Shown piece by piece: positions 1 to 5,038 of a stretch of 5,038 nt of DNA (its first letter is position 1; each line of letters starts with the position of its first letter). Source of the DNA: an uncultured Bacteroidales bacterium (lineage in GTDB: Bacteria > Bacteroidota > Bacteroidia > Bacteroidales > JAUNSR01). The stretch spans positions 1-5,038 of the forward strand of contig CAMTOT010000243.1 in NCBI GenBank assembly GCA_947074165.1. The letters are read 5' to 3'. The position numbers and the translations under genes were made by a program. Under the pieces are notes generated by a model. The model was not told where the DNA came from and did no database searches. It worked only from the letters and a program-made list of their open reading frames with translations.

Positions 1-50
1 TACGAGTTAATGAGCGGTGACTGGAGTTCAGACGTGTGCTCTTCCGATCT
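1..50 (-). other. Illumina P7/read-2 adapter (artefact)
   Basis: Bases 17-50 are identical to the TruSeq multiplexing read-2 primer sequence (begins GTGACTGGAGTTC, ends CTCTTCCGATCT). Bases 9-16 (AATGAGCG) are the reverse complement of index CGCTCATT, which I recall as TruSeq HT index D704. Bases 1-8 match the adjoining P7 stem TACGAGAT except for T instead of A at base 7. This is library adapter, not genomic DNA, and it should be trimmed. Genuine sequence begins at base 51. Confidence 0.98.
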
Positions 51-55
51 CAATT

Positions 56-89
56 AAAGCCTCAAAGTTTTTTACTTTGGGGCTTTTTT
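56..89 (+). terminator. Intrinsic terminator of a lost upstream gene
   Basis: A 12-bp stem (56-67 with 75-86, one G-T wobble at 62/80) closes a 7-base loop of mostly T. It runs straight into a T-run at 84-89, the classical intrinsic terminator form on the + strand. No open frame precedes it because the contig starts with adapter at 50/51, so it presumably ends a rightward gene lost from the assembly. The bases just left of the stem (AATTAAA) give it some T-rich character on the - strand as well, but no leftward gene reaches it. It isolates the threonine aldolase gene from upstream transcription. Confidence 0.8.
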
Positions 90-139
90 ATTTTCACTAA
101 CTTTAAAGTCTTAGTCTCTGACTTTTTATTTTGCCCTGA

Positions 140-172
140 TTTAATTCCGTATCTCAATTAAAATTAAATTTA
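140..172 (+). promoter_or_regulatory. Possible Bacteroidota-type promoter for threonine aldolase
   Basis: TTTA at 140-143 and TAAATTTA at 165-172 are separated by 21 nt. They resemble the Bacteroidota primary sigma consensus TTTG, 19-21 nt, TAnnTTTG, each with one mismatch. The start of transcription would fall near 178-180, leaving a leader of about 15 nt, which is short. The region is so AT-rich that a chance match is quite possible. No Shine-Dalgarno sequence is visible before the ATG at 195, only A/T-rich DNA, as is usual in this phylum. Confidence 0.3.
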
Positions 173-194
173 CTCATATAAAAAGATATTCCTT

Positions 195-1208
195 ATGAGA
201 AGTTTCGCAAGCGACAACAATTCGAGTGTACATCCTGATATAATGGATGCAATTATAAAAGCTAATGACAATCACGCGATTGGATATGGCAGCGACAAAT
301 GGACTACAGAAGCTGAAGCTGCGATAAAGAATGTATTCGGCGACACAGCAGATCCTTATTTTGTATTTAACGGAACCGGAGCAAATTGTGTAGCGCTACA
401 GGCCATAACGAGACCGTTCAACAGCATTTTATGCGCCTCTACTGCTCATATAAGTCAGGATGAGTGTGGTGCTCCGGGAAAAATGACCGGATGCGCGATT
501 GTATCTATACCGACACAGGATGGCAAGCTCACACCGGAGTTGATTATGCCTCATCTTAAAAATTTCGGATTTGTACACCATTCTCAACCAAAAGCGGTTT
601 ATATATCTCAGACAACAGAAATGGGCACGGTATATACAATTGACGAAATAAGAGCAATTGCGGATTTGGCACATTCATTCAATATGTATCTTCATGTTGA
701 CGGTGCAAGACTGGCAAATGCTTGTGCATATCTTGGTTGTAGCCTAAAAGAAATAACAGTAGACGCAGGTGTAGACATTTTAAGTTTCGGAGGAACCAAA
801 AATGGTATGATGATGGGGGAAGCAGTTATATCTTTCAATAAAGATTTATCTGAAAATTTAGGATATATAAGAAAGCAGTCGGCACAGCTCGCATCAAAGC
901 TAAGATATATGTCGGCTCAATTCCCCGCATATCTTAATAATAACTTATGGCTTGAGAATGCGGCTAAGGCCAACATCCAGGCAATGAAGATCGCAGGTTT
1001 ATTATCAAAATTCCCTGAAATTAAGTTTACACAGAAAGTTGAATCTAATCAGCTATTCTTCATCGCGCCTAAAGAGATTACCGCTAAACTACTTAAAGAT
1101 TATTATTTCTATATATGGAATGAGATTACGGGGGAGGCAAGAATAGTTACGTCTTGGGACACCACTGATAAAGACATTGAGGAGTTTGAAAATACACTAT
1201 ATAAATAA
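195..1208 (+). CDS. ltaE: Low-specificity L-threonine aldolase
   Basis: This 337-residue cytoplasmic enzyme depends on pyridoxal phosphate (PLP) and cleaves L-threonine or L-allo-threonine to glycine and acetaldehyde. It belongs to the fold-type I beta-eliminating lyase/threonine aldolase family, and its length is normal (about 330-350). Visible motifs in order: NGTGAN (59-64), the phosphate-binding loop; AHISQDECGAPG (84-95), with a ring-stacking His85; HVDGARLANA (167-176), with Asp169 and Arg172; SFGGTKNG (197-204), where Lys202 is the expected PLP Schiff-base lysine; and EARIVTSWDTT (314-324), with Arg316 as the likely substrate carboxylate ligand. The ATG at 195 is chosen because the family N-terminus (FASDN) begins at once after it. 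No Shine-Dalgarno is seen. The stop codon lies inside the left arm of the terminator that follows. Function is unrelated to the glycosidase genes, which run towards it from the other strand. Substrate stereospecificity cannot be read from the sequence. Confidence 0.95.
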   Translation: MRSFASDNNSSVHPDIMDAIIKANDNHAIGYGSDKWTTEAEAAIKNVFGDTADPYFVFNGTGANCVALQAITRPFNSILCASTAHISQDECGAPGKMTGCAIVSIPTQDGKLTPELIMPHLKNFGFVHHSQPKAVYISQTTEMGTVYTIDEIRAIADLAHSFNMYLHVDGARLANACAYLGCSLKEITVDAGVDILSFGGTKNGMMMGEAVISFNKDLSENLGYIRKQSAQLASKLRYMSAQFPAYLNNNLWLENAAKANIQAMKIAGLLSKFPEIKFTQKVESNQLFFIAPKEITAKLLKDYYFYIWNEITGEARIVTSWDTTDKDIEEFENTLYK

Positions 1209-1256
1209 ACAGACAATCCCGGACTCACTATTTCAGAGTCCGGGATTGTCTGTTTA
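1206..1256. terminator. Bidirectional terminator between convergent genes
   Basis: A perfect 21-bp inverted repeat (1206-1226 with 1236-1256) surrounds a 9-base loop. The GC-rich core, CCCGGACTC, lies next to the loop. Rightward transcripts leave through TGTTTAAGTA and leftward transcripts through TGTTTATTTATA, both T-rich. It sits in the 66-bp gap between the stop codons of the + strand threonine aldolase and the - strand GH127 gene, so it can end both. The aldolase TAA (1206-1208) forms the base of the left arm. Confidence 0.9.
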
Positions 1257-1274
1257 AGTATTCGTGAATATTGA

Positions 1275-2783
1275 TTATGGTCTGACAGCACTTACATCTT
1301 GTGGCAACCAAACCATCATATCTCCGTCTCCTCTATGAGACCAGGCATAATATGGAATAAGAGTCAATGTAACATTTTTGGTATGCAAAGCTCCGTCGCC
1401 ATCAATCATCAAAGACTGAGCATTTGTTTTAAGTCTTATCACTCCATTTAAAAAATCGGAAGAATCAACAATATCAACAATAGGTTTTGATGGCAATAAG
1501 ACACTACTTATCTTAAAATCATTGTCCGGCCACTCAGCACAATACACAAGCGGACCTCTCTCAAAAGATATACGACCTCTATCCGCCTCTACTTTGGGGT
1601 TAGCTTTTACTATACGTGGTTGCATATCAAAATTAACATCTACCTTATCACCTTTCTTCCATAAGCGATTAATAACAAAATAGCCATCAACTAACTCTCC
1701 GGCTACAGACTCACCGTTCACTTTCACTTCATAACCGGACAGTTTATTATCTGCGAAAGTATATAAATCACTTGGCAGAACTTTATTTTGTGCCCATCCC
1801 GGTATTCTTACCTTCAAAGAAAGCTCTTGTTTGCCGGAAGGATTAATAACGATGCTTACGCTTTCTTTCCATGGGTAATTTGTAGTCTGAGATATTGTGA
1901 CTTTCTTCTTATTGACATCCAGCTTAGCTGTATTAGCCATAAAAAGATTTACATATATGCTATTATCTTTTACGGCATAAATATACCCCGGCAGTGATGG
2001 TATGAAACGACTAAGATTTGATGGACAACACGCGCAGCCAAACCACGGCTGTCGGTGACAAGCCCCCTGACTAAATTTATATTTACCGTCGGACTCAAGA
2101 GGATTGGGATAAAAGAAAGTACCTCCGTCCATAGACATGCCGGATATAAGCCCATTGTAAAGAGTTCGCTCCAGGACATCATAATACTTTGCGTCGCCAT
2201 GAAGCAAAAACAAGCGATGATTCCAATATACATTCCCGATAGCCGCGCATGTCTCATTATATGCCGTAAGATTTGGCAACTCATAATTCTCGCCAAAAGC
2301 CTCCCCTTGATGCACAGCCCCGATACCTCCGGTTATATACAACTTTTTTGACACAACATTATCCCAGATTTTATCTATTGCCATGATATATGATGAGTCA
2401 CCTGTAATAGCGGCTATATCTGCCATACCGGAATACATATAAGCTGCCCTCACCGCATGACCGACCGCCTCATCCTGCTCTGACACCGGTTTATGAGACT
2501 GTGTATAAACATCATGTATTGAGGTGTATCCTCTTTTATCAAGAAAAAATTTCGCAAGATCAAGATATCGTTTTTCTCCTGTGACAAGATATAGTTTGGC
2601 AAGAGCCATTTCTGCTATCTGATGACCCGGAACGCGGATTTTCTTGCCCGGAGCATCTCCAATCTCACGATCAACACAATCTGCATATTTTATCGCTATA
2701 TCAAGGAAATTACGCTTACCTGTAGCCTGATAATGAGCTACGGCTCCTTCTATCATATGCCCCAGATTATACAACTCGTGACC
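1275..2783 (-). CDS. GH127 protein, C-terminal catalytic fragment
   Basis: This frame carries most of the GH127 catalytic barrel and the C-terminal beta-sandwich. It is open from 2783 (a TAA in the same frame lies at 2786-2784). The only start-like codon near its head is TTG at 2774, really the Leu of HELYNLGH, so it has no credible start of its own. In repaired numbering, GEAF holds Glu321, NETC holds Glu337 and Cys339, and GCACCPSN holds Cys412-Cys413. Their spacing and context match the HypBA1 set, in which Glu338, Cys340, Cys417 and Cys418 bind zinc, Cys417 is the nucleophile and Glu322 the proposed acid/base. The Glu321-Glu337 spacing of 16 equals that of HypBA1. Further family signatures are FERGPLVYCAEW near residue 567 and the closing IPYYAWSHRGDGDMMVWLP. 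The frame ends at TAA 1277-1275, just before the shared terminator. Confidence 0.92.
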   Translation of the reverse strand, partial: GHELYNLGHMIEGAVAHYQATGKRNFLDIAIKYADCVDREIGDAPGKKIRVPGHQIAEMALAKLYLVTGEKRYLDLAKFFLDKRGYTSIHDVYTQSHKPVSEQDEAVGHAVRAAYMYSGMADIAAITGDSSYIMAIDKIWDNVVSKKLYITGGIGAVHQGEAFGENYELPNLTAYNETCAAIGNVYWNHRLFLLHGDAKYYDVLERTLYNGLISGMSMDGGTFFYPNPLESDGKYKFSQGACHRQPWFGCACCPSNLSRFIPSLPGYIYAVKDNSIYVNLFMANTAKLDVNKKKVTISQTTNYPWKESVSIVINPSGKQELSLKVRIPGWAQNKVLPSDLYTFADNKLSGYEVKVNGESVAGELVDGYFVINRLWKKGDKVDVNFDMQPRIVKANPKVEADRGRISFERGPLVYCAEWPDNDFKISSVLLPSKPIVDIVDSSDFLNGVIRLKTNAQSLMIDGDGALHTKNVTLTLIPYYAWSHRGDGDMMVWLPQDVSAVRP

Positions 2784-3264
2784 TTAACACCTCTACTTTC
2801 TCCCTCCGCTCACTACCTGACCATTCGTGTGGCTGAAGCGGATTCATTGTTCGCGATGTATATAGATAACCACCTGACTCTTGAGCCGAGGCTACTATTG
2901 TCAATATACTATCAATATATTTGTCAAGTTTTTTATCCGGAAAGGTTTGCATTGAATAACTTGCGCCTTCTATAGTCTTATAGACATCAGTATCATCAAA
3001 TGACAGACCTCCCACTTTGTATGTTTCGCTTGGAGCTGCAGCCTGTTCAAAATTTTTATATCTGCCGCTTTCATAACATTTAATAAATGCAAGAGGAATT
3101 GTTACCGAGCGGCCAGCCTCCAGTCGTTGTCCCCAAAAGTCATCCGTAACCTTAACGGAAGTAAAAGGAACAGGTTCTATCGGATATCCTGGACTATTTG
3201 TTTGCGCACTTATGTTTATTACAAAAGGGATACTTAGAATAAGGGGAGTGATCTTGTTTTTCAT
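2767..3264 (-). CDS. GH127 protein, N-terminal fragment with signal peptide
   Basis: This piece is 165 residues as it stands. It starts MKNKITPLILSIPFVI and has a short basic N-terminus, a hydrophobic core and a likely signal peptidase I site after Ala20 (NISA then QT), so the enzyme is exported to the periplasm. ATG 3264 is preferred over the in-frame TTG at 3327, because the longer form would overlap the previous gene and put 21 polar residues before the signal peptide. Family motifs follow: TDDFWGQRL (40-48), GLSFDDTDVYK (86-96) and GGYLYTSRTMNP (131-142), from the start of the alpha/alpha barrel. Residues 153-154 read Arg-Arg where relatives, as I recall them, have Arg-Trp. After residue 160 the frame is wrong: the last five residues (RSRVV) are an artefact of the extra base and end at a premature TAA. 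Confidence 0.85.
   Translation of the reverse strand: MKNKITPLILSIPFVINISAQTNSPGYPIEPVPFTSVKVTDDFWGQRLEAGRSVTIPLAFIKCYESGRYKNFEQAAAPSETYKVGGLSFDDTDVYKTIEGASYSMQTFPDKKLDKYIDSILTIVASAQESGGYLYTSRTMNPLQPHEWSGSERREKVEVLRSRVV
2782..2783 (-). other. Frameshift site (one extra base) in GH127 gene
   Basis: The + strand reads GACCTTAAC; deleting one of the two C bases restores the family motif VLSHELYNLGH across the break. Both flanking frames are uninterrupted and family-like right up to this point, so the position is fixed to within one or two bases. A second local anomaly, Arg in place of the expected Trp at codon 154 (2805-2803), lies only about 20 bases away. Confidence 0.88.
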
Positions 3265-3310
3265 TGCGACTATTGTATTATTAATGTAATCAGGATAATG
3301 GTATTTTAAT

Positions 3311-4918
3311 TTACAGGGATTCAACAAAGGCTATATCATCTATAGTGCAGCATGCGTCTGCAACCCCACTAGCATTAAACCCTATTTCAACGCTACCATT
3401 AACCACTTTTATATTTGTGAGTGCTATTTCCTGCCACTTACTTTTAGGAAGTTTAATATCTGATGTAAAATTATCTTCTCCGCTTTTAGCATACATCTCA
3501 AGTACTAAAAATCCTTCTGTGTTTCTCACCTTTGCAGTCATTGTGTAAAGACCGTCTTTCAACTCCACATATTTAGACGAGGTGATAGTTTGTGATATCT
3601 TTCTTTCAAAATCAACCTTATCACTAATATTAAGACTTTTCTCTCCTATTACAACCATACGGTCTTCTCTGGTATTGAAATAATTCAACACAGGCGAATC
3701 CACTGATTCAAGAGATATAACATTACCTTTAATAATATCTGTTTGCCATCCTGTCAACTGTAGTTGAACAGGTTTTGCAATACTTGGTATATGACGTCTG
3801 TCTGCTTCAAAACTCCCGTTTTTTACATAGTTATTATCATCTGCCACATGCCACTCTCCTGTGATATGATTAAGATTCCATGAACTGATTGAATTAAAAT
3901 ACGGTTCTTCTTCATCAAATGAGATAGGAATCCACTGATTATATCCCAAGCCATTTCCGGCAAAGGCAGCCCAGCGATCACCACAATAAATAACAGTTTC
4001 TTCTTTACTTCCTTTTACATTTATAAAAAAACCTGTTTGGGTAACATGAGAATAATCTGCCTCACATCCCTTTGTTATATGCATATTCTTTTCCGGCAGA
4101 TATGGTCCGCGAATATCGTCTGCAATCAGATAATATGCATAAGACGAATCCCAGCCATATAGATTTGAGGCATACAGATAATATTTATTATTGTATTTAA
4201 ACATACAGTTTCCTTCGCGACCCTGACCGCTAAACACTTGTGTGCAATCCAACAAATCGACCATATCATCTTTTATTCCTATTTCTGAAACATATATTCT
4301 GTTACGCCCTCTACCATAAGAATATATTAAATATGATTTACCTGTGTCTTCATCAGTAAATACAGTCTGATCACCTGTATTAGGAGTACCGATTCTATCT
4401 GTCATATCGATTCTTCTATGCCACTTAAATGGGGCAGTAGGTGTATCAGAAATAGCAATCAACACACCGTCATTGTGCTGCACAAACATTGCATATTTCC
4501 CCGTTTCTTCTAAATAAGCTACCCCTAAACGACCAACCCATTCGGTGATTTCCGCATTTTCATCAATCTCTCCCTGAGTCAACACATCAGCTTCAAACTC
4601 CCAATTGACTAAATCAAGAGAAGAATAACAAGTAACTGCTTTAAATCGACTTTTATCCTGTGTTATTGATGGATCGTTTCTATAATATTCAGACTCTATA
4701 TAATGGGCTCCATACCAATAATACCTTTCTGTATCAGAGCCTGGTTGTTTAAATTTAAATATTCCTCCCCCCTGACTATATATCGGTAATCCATCACTTG
4801 TATCCCAAAATACATTATTTTTAATATTGTTAATCGAGTTATCTTCTGACTTTTTCGCACATGAGAATAAACAATAAGTACAGAATAGTAAATAAACAAT
4901 TCTTTTCATAGGTAGCAT
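3311..4918 (-). CDS. GH43-related lipoprotein glycosidase with C-terminal CBM-like domain
   Basis: A 535-residue lipoprotein: basic start, hydrophobic stretch, then lipobox LFSC with Cys20 as the lipidated residue (Cys17 if ATG 4909, giving MKRIVYLL, is the true start; both starts fit). Residues ~35-355 look like a GH43 five-bladed beta-propeller: FWDTSDGLPIYSQGGG (37-52), YYWYGAHY (66-73), CYSSLDLVNWEFE (97-109), GDQTVFTDEDTGKSY (182-196), REGNCMFKYNNKYYLYAS (234-251), TQTGFF (293-298) and GDRWAAF (313-319). By motif position, Asp183 would be the pKa-tuning acid and Glu235 the proton donor. The pattern resembles the exo-beta-1,3-galactanase side of the family (subfamilies 24/34) more than the arabinofuranosidase/xylosidase core. 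Residues ~364-535 (NGSFEAD to TIDDIAFVES) look like a jelly-roll carbohydrate-binding domain. It is the first gene of a unit with the GH127 enzyme. Family-level call fairly sure; substrate not known. Confidence 0.82.
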   Translation of the reverse strand: MLPMKRIVYLLFCTYCLFSCAKKSEDNSINNIKNNVFWDTSDGLPIYSQGGGIFKFKQPGSDTERYYWYGAHYIESEYYRNDPSITQDKSRFKAVTCYSSLDLVNWEFEADVLTQGEIDENAEITEWVGRLGVAYLEETGKYAMFVQHNDGVLIAISDTPTAPFKWHRRIDMTDRIGTPNTGDQTVFTDEDTGKSYLIYSYGRGRNRIYVSEIGIKDDMVDLLDCTQVFSGQGREGNCMFKYNNKYYLYASNLYGWDSSYAYYLIADDIRGPYLPEKNMHITKGCEADYSHVTQTGFFINVKGSKEETVIYCGDRWAAFAGNGLGYNQWIPISFDEEEPYFNSISSWNLNHITGEWHVADDNNYVKNGSFEADRRHIPSIAKPVQLQLTGWQTDIIKGNVISLESVDSPVLNYFNTREDRMVVIGEKSLNISDKVDFERKISQTITSSKYVELKDGLYTMTAKVRNTEGFLVLEMYAKSGEDNFTSDIKLPKSKWQEIALTNIKVVNGSVEIGFNASGVADACCTIDDIAFVESL

Positions 4919-4942
4919 TTTACATGATATTAGTATTCCGAC

Positions 4943-4973
4943 TAAAGATATTACAATAAGATATATTTACAAA
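4943..4973 (-). promoter_or_regulatory. Bacteroidota -33/-7 promoter for the glycosidase unit
   Basis: On the minus strand, TTTG (4973-4970) is followed after exactly 19 nt by TATCTTTA (4950-4943). This matches the Bacteroidota primary sigma consensus TTTG, 19-21 nt, TAnnTTTG at all but the last base. Transcription would begin near 4937, giving a leader of about 20-30 nt before the two candidate start codons (4918 and 4909). No Shine-Dalgarno is evident. It probably drives both the GH43-like gene and the GH127 gene, since no terminator lies in their 46-nt gap. Confidence 0.65.
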
Positions 4974-4992
4974 AAATAATAAATTTAATCTT

Positions 4993-5038
4993 AGATCGGA
5001 AGAGCACACGTCTGAACTCCAGTCACCGCTCATTATCT
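4993..5038 (+). other. Illumina read-2/P7 adapter (artefact)
   Basis: Bases 4993-5026 match the TruSeq adapter (begins AGATCGGAAGAGC, ends CTCCAGTCAC). They are followed by index CGCTCATT (5027-5034) and ATCT, the start of the P7 stem. It carries the same index as the left end, in opposite orientation, so the contig is capped by one library's adapter on both sides. Genuine DNA ends at about 4992, within the upstream region of the GH43-like gene. Confidence 0.98.

Larger units (their letters stand above)
1275..3264 (-). pseudogene. GH127 beta-L-arabinofuranosidase family protein, frameshifted
   Basis: Two overlapping minus-strand frames are the two halves of one glycoside hydrolase family 127 gene. 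GH127 enzymes hydrolyse terminal beta-L-arabinofuranosyl residues; at least one Bacteroides member instead removes aceric acid from rhamnogalacturonan II, so the exact substrate is open. Reading from ATG 3264, the frame is correct through Val-Leu (codons 159-160, to 2785), then runs into a stop at 2767. Dropping one G (base 2782 or 2783) turns AGG-TCA into AGT-CAC and gives VLSHELYNLGH, the family motif, then an open frame to 1275. The repaired protein is 662 residues, close to the roughly 660 typical of the family. All catalytic residues I can identify survive, so this is either a sequencing/assembly error or a very young pseudogene. It lies 46 nt after the GH43-like gene on the same strand, so the two are probably co-transcribed. 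Confidence 0.9.

Noticed and set aside
429..674. 81-codon minus-strand open frame inside the threonine aldolase gene
   Set aside because: It is antisense to the conserved PLP-enzyme core, has no recognisable domain or promoter, and is best explained as a shadow of the coding frame.
1259..1270. Small palindrome TATTC-GT-GAATA after the shared terminator
   Set aside because: Five base pairs in AT-rich DNA is expected by chance; nothing nearby suggests an operator.
1970..2351. Open frames of about 70-110 codons in other frames of the GH127 gene, on both strands
   Set aside because: They lie wholly within the GH127 catalytic region, whose own frame shows strong family motifs. Their translations resemble no family I know and are Cys/Ile-rich in the way of shadow frames.
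2767..2787. Programmed +1 ribosomal frameshift at TTA-AGG-T in the GH127 gene
   Set aside because: The site superficially recalls the yeast Ty1 slip site, but a Leu tRNA moving from UUA to UAA would re-pair poorly. I see no stimulatory structure or internal Shine-Dalgarno, and GH127 genes are not known to need frameshifting. An extra base is simpler.
3265..3327. N-terminal extension of the GH127 protein from TTG 3327
   Set aside because: It would overlap the end of the upstream gene and place 21 polar residues ahead of a clear signal peptide; ATG 3264 fits far better.
1..5038. Inverted terminal repeats suggesting a transposon, integron-like unit or linear plasmid
   Set aside because: The repeats are recognisable Illumina adapter plus index, and no transposase, recombinase or replication gene is present.

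Overview
This window looks like a short metagenomic contig from a gut-type Bacteroidota, probably Bacteroidales. The reasons are: AT-rich DNA (by eye, not counted); genes without Shine-Dalgarno leaders; a promoter upstream of the rightmost gene that matches the Bacteroidota -33/-7 form (TTTG, 19 nt, TATCTTTA); and a pair of exported glycan-degrading enzymes, one a lipoprotein. Genus cannot be told from this sequence. The outer ends are not biological. Bases 1-50 and 4993-5038 are Illumina TruSeq read-2/P7 adapter with the same index (CGCTCATT), in inverted orientation, so genuine DNA runs only from about 51 to 4992.

Layout, left to right: an intrinsic terminator of a lost upstream gene (56-89); a complete low-specificity L-threonine aldolase on the + strand (195-1208); a very strong shared bidirectional terminator (1206-1256) between convergent genes; then a minus-strand two-gene unit read from the right edge. 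Its first gene (4918-3311) is a lipoprotein glycoside hydrolase related to GH43, with a C-terminal carbohydrate-binding-like beta-sandwich. After a 46-nt gap, the second gene (3264-1275) is a GH127 enzyme (beta-L-arabinofuranosidase family) with a signal peptide. The GH127 frame is broken by one extra base at 2782/2783. Removing it restores a 662-residue protein with all recognised catalytic and zinc-binding residues.

The two hydrolases are probably co-transcribed and act in sequence on a plant glycan or glycoprotein carrying arabinofuranose or galactose. The lipoprotein would be membrane-anchored and the GH127 enzyme periplasmic. No SusC/SusD pair, regulator or transporter lies in the window, so it may be the edge of a polysaccharide utilisation locus, but that is not shown. 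The threonine aldolase is an unrelated housekeeping amino-acid gene.

I found no mobile element, CRISPR array, RNA gene or clearly new system. The points most worth checking are the adapter ends, the GH127 frameshift with a neighbouring Trp-to-Arg change, and the divergent GH43-type active site.
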